DNA of 64,000 nt, from the NCBI GenBank assembly GCA_964023205.1, contig OZ026845.1, positions 11,480,001 through 11,544,000 on the forward strand, in the 5' to 3' direction. The notes under the pieces were generated by a model, which was not told the DNA's origin, did not search any database, and saw only the letters and a program-made list of their open reading frames with translations. Origin of the DNA: Lutraria lutraria. Lineage: Eukaryota > Mollusca > Bivalvia > Venerida > Mactridae. The translations under genes were made by a program, and so were the position numbers. This document shows positions 12,960 to 23,318 of the stretch, in pieces (positions within the stretch are counted from its first letter, which is position 1; each line of letters opens with the position of its first letter).

Positions 12960-15860
12960 ATCTCCGCTGAGCTCGGAGTCTGAAATTGGAGCTGAGATCA
13001 TAGCTGAATTATTCTGCTGAAGACGCTCATATACCACGTGACAACACAATTAGTCAAGGATCATTTTAGGCTTTATCGCCCAAAAAGTTATGAATGTACA
13101 CTGTACAACGGAAAAGAACAAACGCTTAAGATTTTGCAAAAATATTCTCGAAAATAAATGACATTTATAGCTAAAATTCACATAACTGCACCAGCTGCGT
13201 AAAACACTCAAAATCAAAAGCCAATCCACTTAAAGTCCTTAAATACTTGGTTTGAATCCAAGAGTTCAAACCACAGACCATTGCACTAATCAATGCCCTG
13301 GTATTTATGCTTACGTTACAAACCCGTAGACATAATTGCACGATACTTCATAAACAACGTACTAATGAACTCGTTGGAACTAACAAAACATATTTATCAA
13401 ATAATATCTTAATTGTTTGGACACCAATCAAAGGCGTCTGCTATTTCCTTGTTTGATTTTTAATGGATATGTCTTATCTTATCTGTTCGCATCTTGAAAT
13501 GCTCGCTCTATAGTCTTCTGATAGCCTTTGATCGAATTAATTCATCATGTAATACAATTCAAAGATCGCTGACAAATTAATAGATTCTCAGTTTTCTGTA
13601 TGGCTGCCTTGTCGGGGAAATAGGTAGGACAAGAACGTTTAGCTTTTGAGTGCAATTTTACTTTGAACTAGCCTATTTTGTTCACAAAGATGTCTAGCCT
13701 CACGTTTGACCTATATTTCTTGACATGTAGTATTAATTATTCTATTGGATGATTCAGAGGAAATCCTTCCATCCATTGGGTGAAATCTGCAAGCGCTGTA
13801 AAATTAAGGCCTGACAAACTTATAGTGAGTCTGCAACTGTTTAATGTGTACCTGTTGAGTTTGTAAAATTTGTAAAGTGAACATGTACGAAAATGTATTC
13901 TTGCGCGGTCAAAATAAAGTTATTTATCGTTGTACATAGACAAACATTTTACATTTAATGGAATTATTTTACAATATATATGACTAAATAATTTATTTAA
14001 CAGGAATTTTAGATTTTTTGTACGACTTTTGTGTTGGTGTTTTTTCTAGGAATTTTTGCCTTATTTGCATGTTATATAAATGTAATAAGAATACAAACAG
14101 TGGGCGTGTATGACGTGATTGAAAAGACCAAAGTTGTCCTTTGGATGTTGAAAGGTATTTTCTGTCTTATATTGCCAGAATCTTTAGTTAAAGAAGCCAG
14201 CTCTAAGAAAATACTGCGTTAATGAGTACACGGAGCCTGTTTAATATACCGACCAGGGGGCTATTATCCAGGCAATATTAACTTTATACGGCTTTAAGTG
14301 TACCCAACCATCGAAAATGTTGTTTTTTCCCAACAGCGAATATCAAATTAAATGAACCCGATATTTCCTTTCAATTCAGTCTGCAGCTAAGAATCGGCAA
14401 TACCATATTACATGGATCATTTCATTCATGTGTTGGGTACAGAACATCACCTCAGAATAGTATTACTGTTTCTGTAATGGTTTAATCAGAGTTGTTATAT
14501 TCTACCCACTTTACATTTAGACTAATTTGGTGATACAGTTTTTTTCGTCGGCAGATCAATATTGCCGAGGATCCCCTCTTTCATGATCAGCCGATAAGAT
14601 GTGAGTCTATATCTATCATTTATCAGCATATCAGAAATTATTTATGCAACCGTTTTGGTGAGTTTGATTTTTCAATTTCTAGATACTGTTGGTGTAGTGA
14701 AGCAGGTTTGATCAACTCTTGGTCTCATAAAACTACTTATCATAATAAAAAAGATAAGACATTTTGATAATTCAACGTTTTGCATAAACATTCGGCGGAT
14801 TCAAATGTTGTTGATAAATGATATTTTACCTCCAAAAAGGTAAACAACAAGGATTGAAATAAACAGAAATGTAAACAGAATCCAATTTCTACTGAATAGT
14901 TCCCATTTTTTCAGAGAACAAATAAAACGATCCTAATACTAGAATGTTCATTTATCACCAACTTTCATCAAGTCAGTTGCATTTTCAATCTCGTAGTGAC
15001 TTACCAGTAATCTTTTCCGTAGAAATCGCCCTTGAAGGATTTCCCTTTTTGTAACCAATTGTATGATTACATGAATAAAACTGAATGTTTCTCACATCAA
15101 TGTCTGTATATTGGATTTTCGGGCCATGCGATCACATATAACACAATCGTCCGCTAGACAGATTTAGCGTTGATATTGTAGAATGAAGAAGCAATGATTA
15201 CATGGAATATTCTAATAGAGATTCCACGGATATGTTTGTAGATGTGATTTTGTTGCTGAAATGCACATTTGTATTAAAAATACCAATATAGCAGAAACAC
15301 CGACGAATAACGTTGAACAGCGAGAGCATTGTATACATAAATGACATATTTTACGATCGCTTTCAAGTACCAAGCGTTATATGTAAATGTTTACTCGGTG
15401 GAATAAAATGTTTTTGTTCAAAATGATCTTCTCCCGAAAGCGTTGTGACTCGTACAACGTGTTCGATTGTGTGTTGCCAGGAACAATAAGCTGGAAAGTT
15501 TTATTGTTTTACTTTGTCTTGGTTTTATCGCCATTTTCTATGAGTCTGTTTTCCAACGGAAGTCATTTGACTTAACAAATGGGAAGAATTGACATACAGG
15601 TAGTAAAATAGTCAAACTAATTGTACACTACAAATGACATCGAGACATTTTTTGCGCTTGCAGATATCTATCTCCCGATAGCGGGCAATGGATCATGAAC
15701 GGATTGCTCATACGTCTCATAGATTAGACTAGTAGTAACATAATTATGCATCGAAATTTCACCTCGAATAGCTGAAAAGTTTTATTTCGATGTGCCATGG
15801 TAAATCTGATGAGAAGTGATAAAAAGTTGATTAAGACTTGTGTCTGTCACTTTCCGATGT
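12960..15860. other. no recognisable gene
   Basis: AT-rich sequence with short open frames of at most 63 codons and no recognisable domain, RNA gene or tandem repeat. A run of short GAGCTGA-like words near 12945-13015 is too irregular to call. Confidence 0.5.
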
Positions 15861-15870
15861 ATTAGCTTGG

Positions 15871-15965
15871 TATAAAAGACAGCTTGACCGAACAATCAAG
15901 AGGACAATATGATACAAGTGTTTATATACATTATATATTTATCAATCACACTGTGCTTTAAATGA
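15871..15965 (+). promoter_or_regulatory. TATA-like core promoter with an 18-codon hydrophobic ORF
   Basis: TATAAAAG begins at 15871. At 15909, 38 bases downstream and about 8 bases past the expected transcription start, an ATG opens an 18-codon hydrophobic frame ending in TGA at 15963-15965. The peptide resembles the hydrophobic core of a signal peptide. No strong splice donor follows, so it may be chance in AT-rich DNA. Confidence 0.2.
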
Positions 15966-16189
15966 AAACTATCATTTTATATCTGACTGTAAAATAGATA
16001 CAGTAAGATGTTCAACAAAAGTCTCCAGTTTTCCAGTGGTACCATTTGTACAATCAGAAACAAGAAGGATGTTGCATTTTTTGTAGATCGGACAAGACTT
16101 TCGTCCATAATTATATTATTTCATTTCCCATTGCATTGCACTTCTTTGTTTAAATAATTAACACCCTTCTTAATTAATAATGCATTGTT

Positions 16190-16560
16190 TTATTTAGCTC
16201 TTCGGAAATTCGCTGCAACCTTGTTTAGCTGTATTGATTGTACGGCAATTATAGATAAATAGATAGATTTATTTCGGCCTAGGAAGCATGGTTTATAATA
16301 CATAGATAAAGCATGTAACATATAAATTAAAACAACAATAATATTAAGATATAAATAAAGACAACAATAAGACAAAATTAAACCATGACATTCCAACACC
16401 AAGAATAGCACAAAAAGCACCAGTGCTTGTTTCCATTGTGGTCTTGTACTGGTGGCACGACACAAATGGCAGACTTGGAAGATGCAGAGTGGTAAAAACA
16501 TTGATAATGATTAAATTACATATCACAGTTGAACATTGGAATGTAATTTTCAAAGCACAT
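16190..16560 (-). repeat. probable LINE 3' end (minus strand)
   Basis: On the minus strand the stretch ends in 'ggccgaaataaatctatctatttatct', a non-coding run closed by AATAAA and a TCTA-type microsatellite tail, as in 3' ends of non-LTR retrotransposons. No reverse-transcriptase motifs are present, so only a 5'-truncated tail would remain. Family and left boundary are uncertain. Confidence 0.4.
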
Positions 16561-17140
16561 TACATTAAAATCAATTTGATAGTATCAATAGGTTAAACAT
16601 TCTTGACCATATGTTAAGACTATTTTGTCTGAATAAAAAGCGTATAAAGAAAATAGTACTCAATTGGTGTCATATAATCCTTAGTAATTGACAATAATTG
16701 AACACCCACTTATGCTAATACTATTCACCTTAACACATTAACAAACAGCACTTGAATCATGTTGACCCAGATTGGAGTAGACGTTTATATGAGCATTATA
16801 GGATAGTTGACAGGGAACTGTCAATTAAAGTTCTCTCACGACAATATAATTAGCATCAAAGTAAGCCCTAAAGAATAATGACATTTATGCCAACTCTGAT
16901 CAATGTAGAGTCGCGAAAAAAATCTGCTTTTAACTAGTTGAACCCACGTGTCATAAAACGAGAGCGATTCCAAAGATACTGTTTTTGTGGAACCATATGG
17001 CGTAGTGAAGTAAGAATTACAATGTAACATCGATAATAAAACACCTAAGTATAGATCTCTGCCTACACAAGATGAAAATGTGATGAAATAAATCCCCAGG
17101 AAAGGTGTTCCCACTTTCAACACTGACAATAAACAAGGTA
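16560..17140. other. no recognisable gene
   Basis: AT-rich spacer between the LINE tail and inverted element A. The open frames here (60-111 codons, minus) have no recognisable domain. Confidence 0.5.
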
Positions 17141-17364
17141 TTAAGAACGCTACATTTTTGCACATTGACATAATTATAGGCAGAATTAAAACTGATCAAG
17201 ATATGTTTTTAACCTTTGCATGATCATAGCATATGATAACAGAAACATTTTAATGGGAGTGGGTGACGAACTCATTTTTGAGTTACCTGCCCCTGAATAT
17301 TTTGTAAATGTTAGGTTATTTCAAAGGCAGATAACTTATACATACTCTCAAATACCATATTTTC

Positions 17365-17876
17365 TAGACGAATTATACTTATGAGTTTATAGTGTCTATA
17401 ACTAGTTTGGCTAATCCTGGCTATTTGATTGGCTAATGGTGATGACTGAATATATTTATAGTTGATAGGTAAGTAAATCATGCAGGCATTTCTCTGTGAT
17501 GTTTAACCTAGATAAGCTGTTGTGTGGCATAATATCTGAAATGCTATTTGAAGCTCAATGTGGCAGTCAATCATAGCAGATTATATTTTAACATGTAGGG
17601 TTTATTCTATTTGATTGATGTAGGGTATGATATTACCATGTGCTTGTGAACTATATACATGAATTTATTCATTTGTCAAATACTCGTGATTGTCAATATA
17701 TGTGTATTACTCATATCATGTACATTTGTTATACTCTCCATAATGGAGGATTGAATAAAATATACAGTCAATATCCTTTATGAAAAAAGCAACTTCATAC
17801 AAAAAACACAAACCAATATGCTTCTTGTAATTCGTCTACCTATAACGTTTTGTTATAGTTTTTCTTGCTACTTTTT
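17365..17876 (+). mobile_element. dispersed repeat 'Y', copy 1, nested in element A
   Basis: About 510 bp that is absent from the matching position of element B but is present, inverted, at 58540-59055. Shared words include 'cgaattatacttatgag', 'actagtttggctaat', 'catgtgcttgtgaactatata' and 'cctataacgttttgttatag'. No coding capacity is visible and no clear target-site duplication could be drawn. Confidence 0.75.
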
Positions 17877-18130
17877 GTTTACGTTGTTTATTTTATTCCT
17901 GGTCAAAATTTCATTTACATTTGATATTTTATAACCCTTTTTTCAGTTGAATTAAAGAGACTAAAAAATCTTCAGAAATAGGTCATCTTTTAAAATGGGC
18001 ATTGGCTTAGGTAAAGAAGAAAAAATACGAAACCACTCTTTACCAATTTTTGACAATGACATGAAAAGAAGTAGGCTACATAATAAAGGAAGATAGATAA
18101 GGATTTGCTTATATCTTCACTGTAATTTTT

Positions 18131-18553
18131 AGGGCTGTGGATCGTTGGTAAGTGGCGATCCGATCCAATCCGCGATTCAACACTTACGATCCACAAATCG
18201 AATCACGAATCTTTTGTTATCAAGTAGCCAATCTAAAACTTCAAAATTGCAGCTAAAATGTTTAGGATAAATTAGGTAAATCAATATAAATTGTTATGTG
18301 GCTTAAATTTATACGTTAATTGATTTATCAGCATCATTACTCAAAGAACCGATTTGATATCTTGACAAACATAGTAGTCCACGATGAGACATTTATTCAG
18401 AGAAAGGGGATTTTTAAGAACAAAGAATACACTTTTAATTTGTTAAAAAACAAGATCGCGAACCACGAATCTTAGTAATGACGATTATTCGTACTCGATT
18501 TTTTAATTTGATTCATGAATATCCGAGTACTCGGATACTCGCCACAGCCCTAG
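18131..18553 (+). mobile_element. hAT-like MITE nested in element A
   Basis: This is bounded by TAGGGCTGTGG on the left and its inverse CCACAGCCCTA on the right, about 420 bp apart. Subterminal sequence is rich in GATCCG/CGAATC and ATCCGAGTACTCGGAT motifs. Flanking 8-mers are gtaatttt and gtactaat (5 of 8 identical), compatible with an eroded hAT 8-bp duplication. The TAGGGCTGT terminus resembles hAT families from memory. There is no transposase. The block is missing from element B. Confidence 0.6.
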
Positions 18554-19084
18554 TACTAATTTATCTGCCCTTGACTTGACTTAAAATCAGCAAATATTCA
18601 AGTTCAAGGGCAGATAACTCAAAAACGAGTTCGTCAACCCCTAATTTTTGTTTCGTTAAAAACATTTTCTGTTATCATAAGCTATGATAAAGTGTTTTCA
18701 TTTTTCCTATATGTCTATCCGAAAAAAAACTGGAAAGTATTGGAAATGTCTCTAAGTCTGATCACACGCGTTACCAGCGTCTCATGCGCATCCATCCACT
18801 ATACCCCTTCTCAATAATGACGTGTGAAAACGCACGTTTATACAAGTCATTTTTTTGCATTCGAGTGGTAAATCAAATAATCTTTATTTCCAAAAGTAAC
18901 AATTTAAGCAACATATAAACCCTTAACTTGTCTTTAATGTTGGATTTCCTGCGCACCTCATGCAATTCAATATTTCACAAAATGGAGTTTTGGGTGATAT
19001 TTATTACCCACTAGTCGTTCTCTGTTCATAATCTTCTCAATGTTCGTTCTGATTGTCGATCTTAATAAAATTGTATCAGGATAA

Positions 19085-19318
19085 TTGTTCCGGAAGCCAA
19101 AGATATTCAATGGAAACCAACCAACAACATCTGTTTTAAATGACTTTATGACCATCGACCCCTGCTATGATCTGTCTGATGGTAAAACAATAAATCCTTC
19201 TTCTCGTCTTAGAAGATGCCCAGAGGCGTTGCTGGAAGAAGCCATACTTTATAGTGCGCACACATGTACGTGTGATGGTCAAAAGTATTGCCGAACAAAT
19301 AACTGTGTTAGGAGGTGA
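19085..19318 (+). pseudogene. short Cys-rich coding-like frame
   Basis: A 77-codon frame ends in CTCDGQKYCRTNNCVRR. The C-x-C-x5-C-x4-C spacing resembles Cys-rich C-terminal motifs (CxC...C.T..C) that I associate with mollusc transposon or KRAB-A-like proteins. The motif breaks off at a stop after the fourth Cys. There is no neighbour of the same type. It could equally be chance. Confidence 0.22.
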
Positions 19319-19409
19319 TGCTTACGTAGATTACACACCTTAGCAAGTCACATAATCTATTTACATACTTATTATTCAAAAACATATTAATTATCGTTTA
19401 ATTTTTGCT

Positions 19410-19620
19410 AATATTACGATGCGAAGCGGGGCGTACTGATATGTTGTATAAAATTCGAACTATGGACGATAACTGATTTGATTTATATTTTTTCCTAATT
19501 TCTGGACAAACAGAAAAAGGTGATTTATTTCCTCCATACCGGGTTCTCGGCACATTGCATGCGATTTTGTTCCAAATTTCTATTGGACAAGAAATTTTGA
19601 CAAACTGTAAGTTTGAAATA
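19410..19620 (+). repeat. dispersed repeat 'Z', solo copy
   Basis: The order of words 'gcgaagcgggg', 'ataaaattcgaactatggacgataactgattt', 'cctaatttctggacaaacag', 'gtgatttatttcctccatac' and 'ttggacaagaaattttgacaaactgtaa' matches the arms at 31005-31510. This copy lacks the inverted partner and is more diverged. Confidence 0.65.
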
Positions 19621-20730
19621 AATTCCCTTTTTCGACTTATTAGTGAAGGTAATATCTCGAACAGTTTTGGATTGTTATTGTTTAACTTCATTGTTTCTAT
19701 CACTCGTTTTATTATGTAATGAAAGACGTTGTAGTCTTCCTCCTAGATTTCTGATTAAGATTTAACACGTGATTCCGACATACTGGCCGGGGAAACCGGA
19801 ATACAAATATGTAAAAAACTTTTAAATCACATCGGAGTATTGTTTTTCTGCATACTTTTTCCAAGGATTACATATATGATGGCATCATGTTTCCATACAA
19901 ATAGGATACTAAGCCACCGATTTGAACATTATAAGAATGGCGCCCCCAGTGGATGCTGCAATACGACGTAAAATGAATCAAGTTTTATTGCTTCGGTTAA
20001 CAATAAAACACTTATAAAACATTGGAAGTATCGAGGACAACATAAATATATGCTCCTGGAACACTTCTAATGTTACAATTGAAACGAACCAGACATAATA
20101 ATTTCACTAAAAGTCTATCTACGATTTCTAGGACTGCTTTTTATCTCTTCATAAAAGGGTATGAGCTACCACGACCCGGATTCTAAGTTAACAGGATATT
20201 ATCTGATGTAAGTCATCTGTTTTTCCTGGGTATAATTTCATTTAAATAATGTTCAGATTGATGCATGCCACATTCAAAATAATGAGCAATAGAGACTTAT
20301 TTGTACTTTCATTTGACGCTTGATGTTTCCCAATTGTTTTCGTCTACCTTAAACTCTACGCCAGTTTGTTACGGGAAATACAGTTTAAACCTGGTGTCTA
20401 AGCCTATGCCTTAACAAGGTTCAGATTCCGCGATTTATGACTATTGATTTTAATGTTTAAGTCATATTCCGTAATTGGATTGTTGTCTAGAATTTATCAC
20501 TACAATTAATGAAATGTTATTATGAAAACACGTAATATTACCATGTGTAATTTCCTAATCAAAGGTGTGTTGTTCAGTGCTGGAACTGAAGCTTTAATTT
20601 CAGAAGTAATGGAAAGTAAGGAATTCAAAAAAAAGAAATCGTCCCATCATTTTTCTTTAATTCGTCATCTTCTCATATTAATAAAAAGCTAGAAGAATGC
20701 TGATGTTGAAAATAACCCGAGAGCAGAATG
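19620..20730. other. no recognisable gene
   Basis: AT-rich spacer. Open frames are short and unrecognised. Confidence 0.5.
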
Positions 20731-20734
20731 ACTC

Positions 20735-20955
20735 TTTTCAATATATTTATCGATTGTTTTATAACGCCTGTTTGACAGATATGGTCATTTCGGAGCCGCA
20801 TCTGGGAGAGGGGAGACAAAATACAGGAGAACAGGATATTTATACCCCTATTATTCTCCTGGTTGTTTATCGTGCCCGATGTAAACAACCGTTACATGCC
20901 TCACCCTTTTCCTTTTGATTTTCTCGACACAGTACTTGGCTCGGTAGTTGGAAAA
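20735..20955 (+). repeat. dispersed repeat 'S', copy 2 (decayed)
   Basis: This is homologous to copies at 12605-12830 and 45220-45455, sharing 'ggtcatttcggagcc', 'aggagaacagga', 'gtttatcgtgcccgatgtaaa' and 'acacagtacttggctcggt'. In the copy-3 frame it reads NACLTDMVISEPHLGEGRQNTGEQ. The SEP core survives but the Gly-X-Y pattern is largely lost. Confidence 0.6.
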
Positions 20956-20959
20956 TTCT

Positions 20960-21800
20960 AGCTCCCAATCACTCGATCACCGTTTACCCATCGTCAATCA
21001 TACCCGAGCCCTAAAATATAATTGCAACATGTTATTTAAACATGTCAAGTTTATAAAGTATGTGCGGTAGTAAGTTGGTAACATAATTCATTTTCAAAAT
21101 ATTTTTTCTAGCTTAACCAAAATTATTCTTTGAAGCAAAATTGCTTCAGCATTCGAAACGGATATTTAATGATATGATATCGGCAATCGGAAATATCTGC
21201 AAGCAATTGACAAAAGATTACCACACGACTATAAATCTCGGTCAACATGGGATTCAGGTTTTCAAATGTGGGATTTCAGACTTTCCGGGATTCTCTAATC
21301 ATTTTCAACATTTAATAAACAATAAACCAATTAAGTGTCTGTTCAGTGTTTGCTGTTGCCATACGGGAGTCATAAATACATTATATTGATCGTCAACTAC
21401 TGGCTGTGTCAAGGTAATGCCCTGTGTTTTTACGGAGATACTGTGTTTTGTCCTCCATTTCGATATGATATTGTGCATTTAGTGGGGTTTGGGTTGGGGT
21501 TATCGGGAGGGAAGTATTTTGGTTTGTATGCTTTGTTTTGTGTGACTTCATTTTCATATCGATAGGGATGTCGTACAATATACAGTCATAAAACGATCAC
21601 AATTTCACTTTTGTGGTATTGTTCTTAATCGCCAGTTAAGTCAAAAAATAATTTCCTATCAAAATATAGTGTTCCAGTCAACTTAAATGTCTGCATTTAG
21701 TAATTATCCAAAAATGGTCGTTGGTGTTTTCGAACAGTTTGAAGTACATAATTGCATAAGGTATGTGCATTGTATGTGCCCTGACGATTACTCATTTTTA
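20960..21800. other. no recognisable gene
   Basis: Spacer inside the 3-kb loop between elements A and B. A GT-rich run (about 21480-21540) is the only notable composition feature. Confidence 0.5.
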
Positions 21801-21807
21801 AAACACA

Positions 21808-21945
21808 AAGTTTGGAATGACCGGTGTTGACTAAACGTGGTATTTAGCATCCTTGAATCAAAAGCTAACCTGGGATTGTATTTTGGATATGTGGGATCAA
21901 AGTCAATGTTACTAAAAATAGGAAATCGGTGTCCGGTCAATAACT
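21808..21945 (+). repeat. repeat 'U', copy 1
   Basis: About 140 bp containing 'aagtttggaatgacc', 'aaagctaacctgggattgtattt' and 'tgttactaaaaatag.aa'. It recurs in direct orientation at 22908-23045, on the other side of element B, and partially around the LINE insertion (35398-35465). Confidence 0.65.
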
Positions 21946-22920
21946 TAAAGACGTTTTCGGTAGTTCGCTACATCCATTCGCAGGAAATCCAACATTAAAG
22001 ACAAGTTAAGGGTTTATATGTTGCTTAAATTGTTACTTTTGGAAATAAAGATTATTTGATTTTCCACTCGAATGCAATAAAAAATACTTGTATAAACGTG
22101 CGTTTTCACACATCATTATTGAGAAGGGGTATAGTGGATGGATGCGCATGAGACGCTGGTAACGCGTGTGATCAGACTTAGAGACATTTCCAATACTTTC
22201 CAGTTTTTTTTCGGATAGACATATATGAAAAATTAAAACTGATCAATGATTTTTTTAAAACTTTGCATGATCGTAGCATATGATAACAGAAACGTTTTAA
22301 GCAAAAAAAATTGGGGGTCACTGACCTCGTTTTTGAGTTATCTGCCCCTGAGTTTGGATTTTTTGCTTATTTTATGTCATTTCAAGGGCATATAATTCAC
22401 CATAATGGAAAGCAAGGCCTTATCTATTTTCATTTTATGTAGCCGACTTCTTTTCATATCATCGTGAAATATTTCATGAATTATTATGAGTGTTTTTTCT
22501 CTCTTTTCCTAAACCAATGCCAATTGTCTTTAAAAATGGCCTAATGTTGAAGAATTTTCAGTCTCTTAACTTCAACTGAGAAATGGCAATATAAATGTTT
22601 AATGGAATTGCATGAAATTTTGTTTGAGACGAAGAATAAGATGAAAAACAATAACCAAAAGTAAAACCATGGTATTTTAGATTTATGTATGAGTTATCTG
22701 CCCTTGAAATGACCTAAAATAAGCAAAAATTTAAATTCAAGGGCAGATAACTCAAAAACGAAATCAGTGACCCCCAATTTTTTTCACTCAAAATGTTTCT
22801 GTTATCAGATGCTACGATTACGCAAAGTTTAAAAAAAAATCATTGATCACTTTTAATTTTTCCTATATGTCAATGTGAAAAATGTAGCGAACTACCGAAA
22901 ACGTCTTTAAGTTTGGAATG
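21945..22920 (+). mobile_element. inverted-repeat element B
   Basis: The ends 'ttaaagacgttttcggtagttcgctacat' (left) and its inverse (right, near 22885-22915) form outer inverted repeats of about 30 bp. Inside, 22222-22395 and 22681-22866 form a second, longer inverted pair carrying 'catatgataacagaaacg' and 'gagttatctgcccctga'. The core, 22396-22680, is non-coding and matches the interior of element A inversely. With no nested blocks, B serves as the empty-site reference for A. Confidence 0.7.
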
Positions 22921-23045
22921 ACCAAAGTTGAAAAAAACTGGGTATCTAACAATCTTGCATGAAAGCTTAGCTCGGAATTGTATTTGGGGTCAGTTTGGCC
23001 ATGGTCACTGTTACTAAAAATAGAAAACCGATGAATAATTAAGGA
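22908..23045 (+). repeat. repeat 'U', copy 2
   Basis: Direct repeat of 21808-21945. It shares 'aagtttggaatgacc', 'aaagctta.ctcggaattgtattt' and 'tgttactaaaaatagaaa'. The LINE inserted just downstream, in what looks like a third partial U unit. Confidence 0.6.
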
Positions 23046-23078
23046 TTTAGACATTGCGATGAAATTTTGTGTTGAGGT

Positions 23079-23095
23079 AGCTTACATAGAAACCA
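23079..23095 (+). repeat. LINE target-site duplication, left copy
   Basis: AGCTTACATAGAAACCA, 17 bp, is repeated exactly at 35382-35398 just after the A-rich tail of the LINE. It marks the true 5' end of the LINE at 23096. Confidence 0.9.
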
Positions 23096-23318
23096 TTTAA
23101 GCAAATGGTATACTTGTTTATATTGTATATAATTTTCTGTTTTATTGTTTCTCTTTGTTTGGAGAATTTGTCTTCACTAGTGGTAATATTGTACACATGT
23201 ACAGGGAAAAAAAGAAATTTCTACATTCAAACTTACCTGATTCAGAAATATTTGTATTATATCTTTGATAGCACATGGAACTGGGATGGACAAGAATACA
23301 ACTTTTTAAATTTATCAA

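Larger units (their letters stand above)
17145..18955 (+). mobile_element. inverted-repeat element A (with two nested insertions)
   Basis: The left end (17185-17340) and the inverted right end (18560-18710) share 'catatgataacagaaa', 'gacgaactc.tttttgagtta.ctgccc' and related words, so they are terminal inverted repeats of about 150 bp. The interior (17880-18120) matches the interior of element B (22395-22600) in inverse orientation. A 250-bp flank (18711-18955) is also repeated inversely at 21985-22221. Relative to B, element A carries two extra blocks, 17365-17876 and 18131-18553. It encodes nothing recognisable, so it is a non-autonomous DNA transposon or an arm of an inverted duplication. 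Confidence 0.7.
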
